A stretch of 64,000 nucleotides of DNA from Sphagnum compactum (taxonomy: Eukaryota; Bryophyta; Sphagnopsida; Sphagnales), in NCBI GenBank assembly GCA_965153455.1, contig OZ234496.1, positions 3,915,207 through 3,979,206 on the forward strand, in the 5' to 3' direction. Shown here one piece after another: positions 48,153 through 61,097 of the stretch. Position numbers and translations under genes: made by a program. The stretch's first letter is position 1. Each line of letters opens with the position of its first letter. The notes below the pieces were generated by a model, which ran no database searches, was not told where the DNA came from, and saw only the letters and a list, made by a program, of their open reading frames with translations.

Positions 48153-50985
48153 TCACCTCTGATACCTATTGATTATGTCTGAGTTATGAGGTATCTATGG
48201 GTTTTGCAGGGGCTATCACTGATTGTTGCTCTTGCAGCTTTCAGTCAATCTGGTGTCAGAATTCAAGTGCTGCAGTGCTTCACAGGGTGTTGTCAGGCAA
48301 GGAATTCTTGATGTTGCAGATGAGGGTTGTGCATGTATATTGTTTTTCATATTATCTGTCGGTGTCCCCAGGTACCACCAAACTACATTCTTCAGAGATC
48401 AACCAGATGGTAAAGGGTTTATGGGTGGAATTTCTTTTCATAGCATCTGGTGAGGGTATATAAGTTTTGAAATTTTACCTCATCTGGCAGCTCATGAAGA
48501 CTGAGTGGAGTGGGCTTTGTAGTTCTTTATGAAAATCTGTGGACCCTTGTGATCAAACCAAATGATCAGATAATGCTAATGGTAGACTCCATTTCTTTCC
48601 TTGGACTGTTCTAGAGCTTATCTGGGACAACATAGGATGCATCAGTGGAATGGGCTGGATATTCCAAATTTGGGAGAGAGCAGGTTTGTAGGTTCTGGGA
48701 AGTCAGCAGAAAATGGAGTTAAACAATGTTGATGTTCATATGCTATAGTGATTCTTAAGATCATGACATCAAACCAGAACTCATTAGAACCAAAATTTCT
48801 CATATCTTCATCTAGTGTTGACACAATCAGCTAGCATGTTGAAGTCTTGGTATCTTGAACATTGAGGGCTGGAAACTTTCTCTTGCACACTTATTGATGA
48901 TATAGTGAGAGAACTCAACAATATGCATATAAAAGAGTTTGCAGACTTATTGCAAACAATGTCCATATGTTATGAGCTTTCATGTAGGGTCAAAACAGTA
49001 TGTCAACTTCTCTTAATGCTCTTTGTCATGTGTAGATTCAATGGCAAGGACTTACAATTCCTCTACACGTTCAAAATTTTCTAGCAACCCTCAAGGTCAA
49101 GGAACAACAAGCACCAAAATGTGACTTTAGAATCGAGGTGATTCTTTGATGTGAACTATATGGGGTTGAAATGTGCTAAGTGAAAATATTCACCATGATC
49201 ACTACAATGACTTTGGGTGTTGGCCATTTGCAGTAAATCACTTTGGGGACAAGGTGCATCGAAAGGTTGGGGCCCGTTGCAAAGTGACTAGGCAAATGTG
49301 TACCAACTACAATCAATACCAATTAATACTTTTGGTATGTTGAACACCACCTCCATCAAACAAGCATGATCCTTACCATGTTGATCAACTACAATTTGTT
49401 AATGTTTGAATACATAATTGACATATTGAAGTGTAACATTAGAGTTTTGCATAATGTTCACATCTAAAACTTGGCAACTTCAAACTATTTGGTGTTGTTA
49501 TTACAAACATGTAATTCACCTAGGAGGAATTGGTCATTCGCAACAAGTGGTGCTAATTGCAAAATGAAACAAACATGCAACAAATTGACATCCATGCCAC
49601 AATGAAATGAACACTTAAAACATGCAAGTAATTCTAGTTTAAAAATGAACTATTTAAATTTGATTGAACATCATGGAATGGTAAATATCAAAACTGAGAT
49701 CATCAAATGCATATTGAACTATCAATAACCTGTTTGCAAATTTGCAAGATTATATTAAATATGTTTAATTAATATGCAAACATTTTTTATAAGACAAAGG
49801 AGCTAAATTTGTATTTGCACATATAGCCAGAAGGAGGGGCATGGTAAGAACAAGCCTTAACAATATTCATATTGCATGAGGGAAATCACAAAAACCTTAT
49901 TTGAGTGAACAATTTTGCACATCGACAACAATGAAGTACCCATAATCTAAATGAACCAAACATCATGGAAATTAATAACAGATAGTCATCATGCAATGTT
50001 TTGAAAATGCCCTTCAATATGCAAGATGCATTAAAAAAATCCACCCCTTAACAACTCTAGACACCTATTGTAAGGTCCCCGTTAACGACTACTAGAAATG
50101 TTAAACTTGAAAACATTGTTAATGGCTATTCATGGCGTCAAAGCTATAGACCTATAGCATTGCCTCCACCATACTAACGTGTTGTTCTTTCTTGGTTCAC
50201 ATCTTTACCTTGTTGGTGCACGTGGAGAGACCATTAAAACATAATAATTTTTGCATATCAAAACAACTTGAGGGTTGTAACAATAAGCAATGGGGAAGTT
50301 GCAAACCCACAATGTAGCTAAAGATGTAGTAGTGTCACAACTTGTGAATTTTTATGAACAAACAAAATTTGATCGTGTGACTAAGCTTAGGGCTAAGTTT
50401 GAGTCACAAGGGTTAATAACTATTGCAAATGAATTGTAAATGAAAGATGATGAATGGTGATACATACATTTGTGTTGATCATGCATGCTTCATAGGTCAT
50501 AGTGAAGGTTCAAGTGGAAAAGTTCAATCAATGGAAGCTTCATTATAGATAACATATTGGATTAATGAAAATCATGTTGCTTCTTAAAGGGGACCTACAA
50601 CATATTTGGGTACACTAATTAAGGTTCTTGACACATTGCACATGAAGTTAGCTCAAGCATATCATTTGCGCAAATTTGTATTTTTGTTGTGTGAATTGCC
50701 CAAATGATGTATTCAACTATGTTTATGTATTTTGGTTTTCTTCTAGGGTCTCATTATAGTTGTAATGTGCATCCTTTTCCACACTTAGGGCCTTTGGTTT
50801 GTGGGTGTTTGGCATTCATTGTCATCCTTAAAGTAATCTTCATTTTGGGCCTTGACTATACCCATTCATCTTTCATTTTGAATTATCCATAAAAGTCACC
50901 AAACGGAGATCACACTTCAAGTGAAGACCTCTAAGTGATCGCCATAGTTTGTATTATAATCACATTACAATCTACCTAAATTACC
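48153..50985. other. Intergenic DNA
   Basis: A piece at about 48197-48463 is open in two plus-strand frames (88 and 76 codons), with CAG acceptors at both ends and moderate GC, and could be an old exon; I recognise no family. From about 49 kb on, AT-rich DNA with nothing recognised. Confidence 0.45.
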
Positions 50986-50989
50986 ACCA

Positions 50990-52045
50990 CATAAATTAGG
51001 AGCCCAATTAGGTTAAGACCTACCTAGGGGCTACTTATGGAACTTCTATTAAGGCCCAACTACTTATGTTAGGGGTTATTTATAGGACCTATTAAAAATA
51101 AGCCCTATCAAAAGCTTACATAAGGGGTTACATAGGGATTCTTTAAGATGCCATATAGGAGCATAGGGGCTACCTAGGGACCTACTTAAGTTAGGAGATA
51201 CTTAAGGACTACTTTAAAAATTACATAAGGTCTACATTGGGGTTTATGAATTGGCCCTAGGTAGTTTTTAAGTAGTCCTTACATAACCTTTTATGTAGTC
51301 CCTTCTTGCAATACGAATCAACCTTAAGTAACTTTAGATAGTCCTTTAAAATAAACCTTAGGTACCCTAACCTAAGAAATCCCTAGCTAGCCCCAAAGAT
51401 AAACTCTATGTTATCCCTTAAGTAGCCTTTAAATATCCCATAACCTAAGTAGGCCCCAAGGTATCTCCTTAGGTAGTCTTTAGTCAGCCTCCCATGTAGC
51501 CCTTTTTTACATTATGAGTCAATTGCAGGTATCCCTTAACCTAAGAAATCATTAGCTAGCCCCATAGATAGGTTTTAAGTAGCCCCATAAATAACTCTTA
51601 GGTATCCCGTAACTTAAGTAAATCCTTAGGTGTTTCTTTATGTAATCTTTAAGTAGCTTTCTAGGCCATTTTTAACTCCTTAGGTAAGTTTTTAATTGCT
51701 CTTATCTTAGATAGCCCTTTAGGTAAGCCTATGTAGCACCCTTTTACACTATGAGTCAACCTTAAATAGTTTCTTAAATAACCCTTGAATGTCCCTTAAC
51801 TTAAGAAAATAATTTTTAAGTATTCCTTCAACCTAAGAAAATAAATTTGAAGCATTTTCTAACCTAGGAAAATAATACTTAAGCATCCCTTAACTTAAGA
51901 AAATGAATTTTTAGGTGTTCTTTAACTTAGTCCTTAGATAACCCCCTAATTTTTTAAAAATCCTTAATTAACCCCTTCGGTAAGCTTTTGTATAAATTTT
52001 TATGTCCCACTTAATTCCATAACCTAGGTAGGCCCTAGGTATACA
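50990..52045. repeat. Head-to-head degenerate repeat array (TAGGTAG/CTTAAGTAG units)
   Basis: Dozens of short imperfect units. Left of about 51245 they read mainly TAGGGGCTACTTA or CTACCTAGGGAC and TTAGGGG. To the right they read in the opposite sense (CTTAGGTAGTCC, TTAAGTAGCCC, CCCTTAACCTAAG). The two halves are thus inverted about a centre near 51230-51260 (TTGGCCCTAGG region). The right half is longer (about 790 versus 250 bp). Later units (51790-51905) form a subfamily with CTTAACTTAAGAAAATAA. Confidence 0.75.
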
Positions 52046-52348
52046 CATTCAAAACATAAAAAACAAGAGGAAACTCAAATCATCCCAGCTCGAAGAAAAA
52101 ATTTAAGCTTTCTCCTAGATTATTTTCCTTTGGACAAGTCTTGTCTCACATTTTGAGTGTTAACCTTACTATCAGTGAAACTCGAGGTTCTGTTCCTAAG
52201 TTCTACTTTTTTTATGCATAGCTTTATTGAGTCCAAACTCTGAGTTCCCACATGAAATTTAGAGTTAATAATAAAAAAACTAGTATGAAATGTAGTACAT
52301 TAAACTTGAAATACCCATTATGGAAGCTTGGAGGTCCACATGTCACCA

Positions 52349-53446
52349 AAAGAAAGGGGAGAGAGTCAGAGAGAGAGCGATGCACCAACACAGAGGCAAC
52401 CGGACATGGCGAGCGCCCAGACCCAGATAGGATCCGAGCTCCCCGATCCTCTGACCTGCACCACAATCCCCACCCTAACGATCTACAGAACTCATCAGCA
52501 TACAATGCCTTACTCTTCAACAAGAATGGTCAGCTCAAAATCAAGATCAACACATCGGAATACAGGGAACAGATCTCTGTACTCCGAATCAGATTAACAA
52601 AACAAGGACTGTCTCATGTCCGATCTACAATGCACACCGTCCTGATTGCAACAGAAGCTTCCGGTGATGCGTGCGAGGTCAGATCCCTCAGTGTTCGCTC
52701 AGTCCGAAGAGCCTCTAAACCACATTCCTTACCCACTGCTCTCACTCTCGGCATCTCAGGACCCAGCACCCAGAAACCCTGCAGCAACCCTCCGAGATTT
52801 CGGACGCGGCCCAACAGCAAACCAAACTCACAACGAATCCTCTCACACAGACAACCCCATCACGTCCACACAACAGATCTGCAGACACAGACCCCTCCTA
52901 CCTTTCATTCTGCATAAAAACTACGCTCTGCTGACCACAACTCGGATGCAAACGAATCCCCACAGAAGCACGTTCAGCTATCAGATCTCTCCTACCTTTC
53001 ATACATCTAAGGCTCGGACCCCTTAGAGTTCTCATCAGCCCTCAGCATCACCTCGCTTGCAAATTGCATCAGGAGATTACACAGCCACTCAGCAAGATGC
53101 TGGCACAGCGGAAGGAAATCAGCAACTAGCTAAGCAGCTCTGGCACACCAGAGAGAACAACACACCAACTAACATTCCGAATGCCCGGCCTAGATCAGCC
53201 AAAAAAAAACCTCCTCATCAGGAGCACCACCGCCTCAACATTCTGGCCGTTACGTGCTTGGCTTCCCGCTCAAGCTTTCCCATGCACCGTTACATGTTGC
53301 ACATCCCCAAAATCATAAACTTGCCGCCCCCATCACGTCCCCATTCCGGCAGGTTTAATTCCTTAAACCCTTAAAGCAAAAGATCAGATTCACAAACCCA
53401 GGAGCCATCACCAGGTCCCCGTTCAACCACCCCGTTACCGGTCACA
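52349..53446 (-). repeat. 3' LTR of the Ty3/gypsy element
   Basis: Aligns base for base with 58859-59956. On the element's strand it starts TGTGACCGGTAACGGG at 53446. A purine-rich stretch just before it (AATGGAGGGGTGACA, about 53449-53463) is the likely polypurine tract. The homology continues three bases past the assigned boundary (ACC), so the outer edge is uncertain by a few bases. Confidence 0.93.
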
Positions 53447-53482
53447 TATGTCACCCCTCCATTCCTCAAAAAGCTGAGTCCC

Positions 53483-56400
53483 TCAGCTCTTCTGACCTTG
53501 AGGAGTGTGATAGACTTGAAGATCCCTGCGGGGTCTTTCCCACTGGTTCCCATCAGTGTCCTGTATAATGCATATCTGGCTTCCTTCTTCGAAATCAAGA
53601 TTCCCATTCCCGTCAATATGCGCAACAAACAGGTATGGACCTTCCCAGCTGGCAATCAAAGCCTTCTTTTTTCCAGGTCTCTTCATCTTAACCATCATTT
53701 CACCAGCAACCAGACCTTCAAAAGCCTGCTTCCCTTTTTTGGTAGCATAGGCCCTTTTCTGCTTCTGCTGTGCCTATCCTACATTGAGCAGAACATTCTC
53801 ATGAATGCTGGCAATCAAGCTCACCTTCTGCATAAACTGCTCTGCAGTAGTCTCCACGTCAGCGGTGTCATCAACTTCGGCAGTCAACGGATCTAAATAG
53901 TTGTCAGCCTTCAGGCGTGGTGTACGCCCGGTCAAAATCATGAAAGGAGAAAATTTCGTGCTAGACTGAATCCCGCACCTGTATCCAAACATAACCCTTG
54001 CCAGTTGCTCATCCAGCAATTGGCATTGTCAGGTACTGCAGATAGTACCGTTATACCATGCTTGATCATCTTGATCAGACGTTGAGCCATACCATTGCAC
54101 TGTGGCCATTGAGGCGCAGTGTGTTGATGATGAATCCCGTAGTCTTTGCACATGGTGTTGAACTACGCTGCCCACTCCCCTCCATTGTCTGTCAACACAA
54201 ATTTGGGTACTCCATACCTGCATATCACATCATCCTCCAGAAACTTGGCTGTTGTCTTGGCTCCATGATCAGCTACAGCTTTCGCCTCGCACCACTTCGA
54301 ATAGTGGTCAATAGCCACTAAGATGTATCTGTTGCCTGACTTGGTTTCAGGCAGTGGCCCTGCAGTGTCCAAAGCTACTCTATAAAACAAGTCACAAACA
54401 GGTATGCTCTTCAACTCTTCATCCTCAGATCGTATACTCCCCATCCTTCTCACCATCTGACATTGCTGGCATACCCTCACTACAGACTTGACATCCTCAG
54501 TCCTGTTATGCCAAAAATACCTCCTGCATACTTCAGCTAGAGTCCGTTCTTCTCCAAAGTGCCCCAGGTCCTTATGCATCTGAACTACCAGTGTCATGCG
54601 GTCTTCTGGTTTTGGCACCAACAGCCCTTTGAAGTACAGAGACTGCCCCTGCCAGTGGTAATTGAGTATCCTCTTCCTTGCCCTTTTTAATTCCAGCGGA
54701 TCAACAGTATCAGGCAGCATTCCTCCTTGCAGCAACTCCATGCAGTTGACATCTTCCCATATGTCACTGCTCCTCGAGTCTGCTCCACACTCTTCCTCCT
54801 CATCAAGGTCTGCAGATTGAGAATCGTGTTCACCTGATTCCAACAGTCGTTGAGCTGCCAAGACCAACTCCAGCTGTTGTTGCTTGTCATAGTAATGAGG
54901 TCTTTTCCTCTGCAGAACCATCCTAGCAGTACTGCTCTGCGCAGTCTCATCCCCCTTTTTGTGTTCAGCCTCACACGGAACGAGCTCCTGGGGCTGCTCA
55001 CCCTCAGACACAACGTTAATCACATACAAATGGTGGTCACTGAGGCGCATTGAGTGGTTGATCCCAAAACAACAGGTATGATGTTGTACTGACTCCCTGT
55101 CCTTTCTTCTGATTCCGAGCCATTCCATCTCCGTGCCAGTCTGAATAAAGAGGAGCTTCCCTCCTTCCATGTGTGTGTCAGTCTGCGCATTCCTAATGTC
55201 TTGGATTTCCTCACAGAAATCATCATCCTCCATGGCTGGTCCAACTGGATTTCTACTCAAGGCATCAACATTAGTGTGTCTGAGGCCTGGTCGGTGCACA
55301 ATCTTAAAGCTAAAGTCCTGCAGCATGTCAATCCATCTGCCTCGCCTGCCATGTGCGTCCGACACAGTTGCCAACCACTCGAGTGGTTTGTGATCAGTGC
55401 GCAAAACAAAGTGATTCCTGTACAGATACTGCCTAAAGTGCATAATGCCCCATATGAGTGCATAGCACTCTCCCTCCATGGGATGGAATTTCTTCTGTAC
55501 CTCTGTCAGACCCTTGCTGGCATAGGCTACCACCCTCTCCAATTTCCCTTCTCTCTGGGACAAAATGGCTCCTACCCCCTTTGGCGACCAATCAACATCC
55601 AAACAGAACGATCTCTCAAAATCAGGTCGTACGAGGATGGGCACCTCAACCAGCGCTATCCTTAATGCTTGGAATGCTTCCCTGAGTTTGCACAGAACCG
55701 TATCCAGGTGCTGAAGATGCTCCTCCCAACTTTCGCTGTGGACGTTGAGGTCATCCACAAACACCTTCAGGAATTTGCTACCTAAATCCTTAAAGACTTT
55801 TGACATAGTTCTAGTGAACGTGCTTGTCGCATTCTTCAGACCAAAGGGCATGACCGTCCAGTCATACAATCCGGTCTTGGTGATCAAAGCAGTCTTCTTC
55901 ACATCTTCTGGAACCATTCGAATCTGCCAGAAGCCAGACTGTAAATCTAGAGCAGTAAACCATGCTGAGCTCCCCAGCTGATCAATCACATCTTCCACGA
56001 GTGGCATTGGAAATGAGTCACGTCGTGTTTGTGCGTTGAGTGGTCGGTAGTCCCCACAGAAACGCCTGCTCCCATCCTTCTTTACTGGTAAAGTAACTCG
56101 ACAGGCATATTCGGAACTGCTGGGCCTCATCTTGCCCAATTCTACCAAAACGTCGATTTACCTCTTCACTTCGGCCTCTTCCCAATAGGACAGTCTACCA
56201 GGAGATGCTCTGCAAGGTGGAAACCCTTGCGTATCCACAAAATGTTCCCCAACGGTACAGCAACCCAACTCACCCTTGTTCCAAGCAAAAACATCCTGGT
56301 ATCGTTCCAGAATCTTCCAGAGTTGTTGCTGTCCTCCCTCATCCAAACTGCTATCTATCCTAATTCGCTGACAGATCTCCTTCCATCTAGTGCCCATTTT

Positions 56401-58590
56401 GTCATGGTTGGATGACCTCCATAACTTAGTGGTACTGCAACTAGAGTCGCCATCCTTCATCTGGACAGCTTGCAGCAGCGTCAGAATTGATGAAGTGTCC
56501 CTTAGGCCGGGTTGCTGTAGCATAAGTGTCACAACAGCATCAGGCGTGCTTTCACACATGGCTCGTCTGCTTTGCTCTGCATCAGCCACCCACCTTATCC
56601 AATCCGCGTAATCATCTGCATCCGTGACTTCTTCATTCATGAAGCCATCAACCTGCTCCTGTAATATCAGTTGCAGAATCTCTGGCGGCCCTTTTGATGT
56701 CACTAACTTCTCCAATTCATCATCCCCAAATTCGTCCTCATAATCAACTTGCTTCACTGGCTTAGACATGGAATCACCATGCTCGCTACCATCAGTACCC
56801 GTATCAGAATCTGAGGTAGACGCGGCGTCTTCCTTGATCACAACTGTGCTATCCTGATCTGCCACCCAACCAAGATCGTCACTGGTGGATGTGCTCTGCC
56901 AGCTAGTCGTAGACTCTTGCATCAGAGTTTCCGAATTCATCCTCTGCAACAGATTCACCATTGTCAAAGGTAGCACCTCCACATTGGCACCCGGTCCATG
57001 CCTCACCTGGATTAAACCTCGTTCCACATCCACAATGGCGCCAATCTTTATGAGGAAATCTAGACCAAGTAACACATCATAGCTGTCCGTATCAACCACC
57101 ATGAACGTCATGGTGCACTGGACTCCCCCGACCTTCACTGGTATTTCGTCAATTCTGCCAAGAGCCTGCGTGATGACTCCCGAAGCGGTCTTGTAGGTCT
57201 CTGATCCAGTGACTAGATGCATCATTCCTAGTTCCCTTACGACAGCAGCTGCCATAACGGACATGGAGGCTCCTGTGTCCACCAATCCTTCAACAATATA
57301 ATTGTTGATCTCCACAAGCAGATGTAGAGTCTTGCTTCGATGGGTCTTGTTGATGCAGATCTTCCTCAGTGTGGGAACTGCAGACACCATCGACACCTGA
57401 TTCTCATTTGCTTCCGAATCCCTCCTTCTCCTAGCCAGCTTCACTAAGCTTTCCAGATGTTCTAGTTCTCCTGGAATCATCAGGATGGTTTCCATAGGTG
57501 AGAGAGAGATTTTGCCTTTTATGAAATGTGAGAGGATCTTGGACCTGACTGCAGCATCTCGGTCGGTGCCAAGCCCATCTCCCACAGTTTGAGGGGTCGG
57601 ATAAGCCCCCCCCCCTGCTACTTTTACAGGTACTCTCCTTCTGGGTACCCTCGTGTGAGAGAAAAGGTTCTCACTCCCACACAATTTGTTGAGTTGTTGT
57701 AGAGTCGCCGCTTCATCATTGAGCAACACCTCCAAGAAGTTCGCTGCTCCAGAATGTGATTTCCCATCTTTGGGCTTTTTCCAACATCTGTCTTCAGAAT
57801 GTCCCAGACCTGAGCAGTAGGTACACTTGACTCCACAATTTTCTGTCCTATGAGGCATACCGCACTTTGCACATTTCGGCCGTGCTTCATTCAACCTTGG
57901 ACAGGTGGTGGCCAAATGGTCCCCTCCCTTGCAGATCTGGCATCCTCCTATGACAGTGGAAGAAGATGATGCCTCTGGATTACGTACAGTCCCCTTGAAG
58001 AAATTGACCAACGTCTCATTCAACGTAGTGACCTGCTTCTCCATTATAGTTTCTTTGGTCCCCTTTTCCTGCTCCTCCTTAAGAGGCTCAAATGGCGTCT
58101 CACCAAGCTCGCCCAACACCCTTTCCACCTCAATTGCAGCACCGACTAACTCCTCGATGTTTGCAAACGTCCTTACCACACACAGCTTACGGATTTCAGG
58201 CCTTAATCTGGCCAAAAACCGTCTGCGTTGCTCTGCATCCTGTATTTGGCCCCTCTGAAACAACTTATCGAGACGTTCAAAGTACTTCTGAACTCTCTCT
58301 TTAGGTTCCTGCTTGATGGCATCCAATTTCATTCGGATGTCATCAGCATCAATGTTTCCATACTTTTGCACAATCAAATTACGCAATTCAGTCCAATCAG
58401 CAGGTGCTGGTTGCAACCTCCTGAACCATTCTTTGGCTCTGCCCCTTAGGTTCAACTTCGCGATTTTGAACAGCTTGTCTGCGTTGAGGTCTCGCACCTC
58501 CGCAGCCATGGTAAGCCTCTCGGCCTAGTCGCTAACATCTTCATACTCCCGCCCCCAGAACAACTCGTCCATTCCCTGGGGACTTGTCAT
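53483..58590 (-). pseudogene. Broken gag-pol polyprotein of the Ty3/gypsy element
   Basis: The frame starts at the ATG at 58590 (MTSPQGMDELFWG). Gag has the retrotransposon-gag fold motif (RAKEWFRRL) and three zinc knuckles at about 57955-57785 (CQICKGGDHLATTC, CAKCGMPHRTENC with one residue missing before His, CTYCSGLGHSEDRC). Protease carries DTGAS at about 57283-57263. Reverse transcriptase has FVDD in place of the usual YxDD (about 55766-55750). RNase H has RTDHKPLEWL. Integrase has its H-H-C-C finger (HKDLGH, CQQC) and the first two catalytic Asp regions (LDTAGPLP, LTDNGGEW). Damage: stops at 58525-58527 (TAG), 56158-56160 (TAA), 54163-54165 (TAG) and 53774-53776 (TAG); a frameshift near 54020-54040; an in-frame deletion near 55676 removing the thumb/connection region; and the third catalytic Glu of integrase read as Gln (54082-54084). 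It cannot make functional enzymes. Confidence 0.93.
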
Positions 58591-58846
58591 CCTAAAAAGA
58601 TATTCAACTCCAACTCATAACCTCAAGAAAAAGTTAGCTACAATTCAACAAAAATTGGGACTGCTCCTCGTTGTGGTGCAGCCTGACCTCTCAAGTAATC
58701 AAATCTGATCACAATGCGCTGCTCATGGATCTCCCGTGTGTACTCTTCTACACCAACCTCATCCGGACTCGACGATGACATGATGTCCTAGCTATCATTA
58801 TACTCTGTTATCGGCAGGATCCACTGGCACTGAGCAGACCCAACCA

Positions 58847-58858
58847 GCTCTGATACCA
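58847..58858 (-). other. Primer-binding site (tRNA-iMet)
   Basis: On the minus strand TGGTATCAGAGC directly follows the 5' LTR. This 12-mer is complementary to the 3' end of plant initiator tRNA-Met and is the usual primer site of plant Ty3/gypsy and Ty1/copia elements. It fixes the inner edge of the 5' LTR. Confidence 0.93.
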
Positions 58859-59956
58859 AAAGAAAGGGGAGAGAGTTAGAGAGAGAGCGATGCACCAACA
58901 CAGAGGCAACCGGACATGGCGAGCACCCAGACCCAGATAGGATCCGAGCTCCCCGATCCTCTGACCTGCACCACAATCCCCACCCTAACGATCTACAGAA
59001 CTCATCAGCATACAATGCCTTATTCTTCAACAAGAATGGTCAGCTCAAAATCAAGATCAACACATCGGAATACAGGGAACAGATCTCTGTACTCCGAATC
59101 AGATTAACAAAACAAGGACTGTCTCATGTCCGATCTACAATGCACACCGTCCTGATTGCAATAGAAGCTTCCGGTGATGCGTGCGAGGTCAGATCCCTCA
59201 GTGTTCGCTCAGTCCGAAGAGCCTCTAAACCACATTCCTTACCCACTGCTCTCACTCTCGGCATCTCAGGACCCAGCACCCAGAAACCCTGCAGCAACCC
59301 TCTGAGATTTCGGACGCGGCCCAACAGCAAACCAAACTCACAACGAATCCTCTCACACAGACAACCCCATCACGCCCACACAACAGATCTGCAGACACAG
59401 ACCCCTCCTACCTTTCATTCTGCATAAAAATTACGCTCTGCTGACCACAACTCGGATGCAAACGAATCCCCACAGAAGCACGTTTAGCTATCAGATCTCT
59501 CCTACCTCTCATACATCTAAGGCTCGGACCCCTTAGAGTTCTCATCAGCCCTCAGCATCACCTCGCTTGCAAATTGCATCAGGAGATTACACAGCCACTC
59601 AGCAAGATGCTGGCACAGCGGAAGGAAATCAGCAACTAGCTAAGCAGCTCTGGCACACCAGAGAAAACAACACACGAACTAACATTCCGAATGCCCGGCC
59701 CAGATCAGCCAAAAAAAAACCTCCTCATCAGGAGCGCCACCGCCTCAACATTCTGGCCGTTACGTGCTTGGCTTCCCGCTCAAGCTTTCCCATGCACCGT
59801 TACAGGTTGCACGTCCCCAAAATCATAAACTTGCCGCCCCCATCACGTCCCCATTCCGGCAGGTTTAATTCCTTAAACCCTTAAAGCAAAAGATCAGATT
59901 CACAAACCCAGGAGCCATCACCAGGTCCCCGTTCAACCACCCCGTTACCGGTCACA
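58859..59956 (-). repeat. 5' LTR of the Ty3/gypsy element
   Basis: Partner of the LTR at 52349-53446. It is adjacent to the primer-binding site, hence the 5' LTR of the minus-strand element. Begins TGTGACCGG at 59956. The canonical terminal CA is not evident at its inner end, which reads CCCCTTTCTTT before the primer site. Confidence 0.93.
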
Positions 59957-61097
59957 CACAAACTTGAAATTTATTTATTTTTTAAATTGCTGGATTGGGT
60001 TGTCAGAATTTCCTTTTTCTTAGTTATCTTGAGTGAACAAAATGTTAAATGTGGGTATACATAATAAGGATTTGAACCAAATGTTGTGTACCTAATAGGA
60101 CTTGGTAGATTTGGTAGATTTGTGAGAATTTTAGAGAACCAATGGAAATGGTAGAAAGAAAGGGGCCATTATTTTCAATGTTCAGCAGAATAGGGTTGTA
60201 TATGTACACATGAAGATTTTTGTTTTTTTTTGTTTTTTTTGTTTTTTGGTTTTTTCCCATCTCAAGCCAATGAGATTGCTGGATTTGTTGGTCTGAATTT
60301 ATTTTCTTAATTATCTTGAGCAAAATAGCTAGCTACCTTAGACAAGGTTCTTGTATATTATTATTATTACTTGTGCACTTTGTTCTTTTAAATACCTTTA
60401 AATTTTTTGAGTTATCCATATAGAGAGAGAGAGAGAGATGGGGGGTGGAGGGGAGGAAGTAGACTAGTGGGTACTATGGGAGAGCGCACATTTGTTTCCT
60501 TAGAATTTGTGTTGTGTGTGTGTGAGCTTCGTGTGTACGTTGTTTGTTTGTTGCACAGGAGTCAAGCACACCGCTCCCATCTCAGGTAGGTATCTCTTCT
60601 TCTTCTTCTTCTGCTTCTTTGTTTGCTTGCTTTTGCTTGTGCCCTAAGATGGATGATTTGCTCTGGTTTTTGTCCATATCGTCGTAATTTGTGTGTGTGT
60701 TTGTTTTTTGGGGTTTTTTTGGTCTCTCGTGGTCGGTTGGTTCTCTTCTTTCGCCGCGTTATCGTCTTGTTTTGGTTTTTCTCTTAGATTTGTTTCCCCC
60801 CCCCCCCCTTTTCTTTTGATTGAATGAGCGGGTTTCATCTTCTTCTCCTTGTGTCGGTCGCAGTGAGGAGACAAGCGACGGAGGAGGGAAGCCGACAGGA
60901 AGTGTGACACTTTGCTTGTTTGTTTTGTTTGTTCCCCCCCCCCCCCCCCCCCCCCCTTCTCTCTCTCTCTTTGTGTGCAAGGAGGAGGAGGCGGCTGTGG
61001 TGTAGGAGTGAAGCGTAATCATCAAGGGTTGCGAAATTAGGTTTTGAGGAGAGGAGAGGAGAGGAGAAGGGGAGGGGAGGGCAGGAAGGAAAGAAGA
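59957..61097 (+). promoter_or_regulatory. Upstream region and leader of VIPP1
   Basis: The AT-rich part to about 60420 is intergenic. From a GA repeat (60421-60438) on it is GC-richer and probably transcribed. A good donor CAG/GTAGGTATC at about 60585 and an acceptor GGTCGCAG at about 60863 suggest a leader intron (inference). It also holds TTC repeats (60598-60613), C runs (60797-60809 and 60935-60956) and GAGAG/GGGAGG purine runs just before the start codon. Confidence 0.45.

Larger units (their letters stand above)
52349..59956 (-). mobile_element. Ty3/gypsy LTR retrotransposon, full-length but defective
   Basis: About 7.6 kb on the minus strand. It has two 1,098-bp LTRs 6,510 bp apart, a tRNA-iMet primer-binding site next to the right (5') LTR, and one gag-pol frame in the order Gag, zinc knuckles, protease, reverse transcriptase, RNase H, integrase. 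Integrase after reverse transcriptase is diagnostic of Ty3/gypsy. No chromodomain is seen after the GPY-like WEGPYLF motif. Aligning the LTRs by eye I count 15 differences with no indels (13 transitions, 2 transversions), about 1.4 percent. I found no convincing target-site duplication. Confidence 0.95.

Noticed and set aside
52252-52917. 221-codon plus-strand frame in the 3' LTR, repeated in part in the 5' LTR
   Set aside because: It lies in LTR sequence antisense to the element; recurrence simply reflects the LTR pair, and no protein family is recognised.
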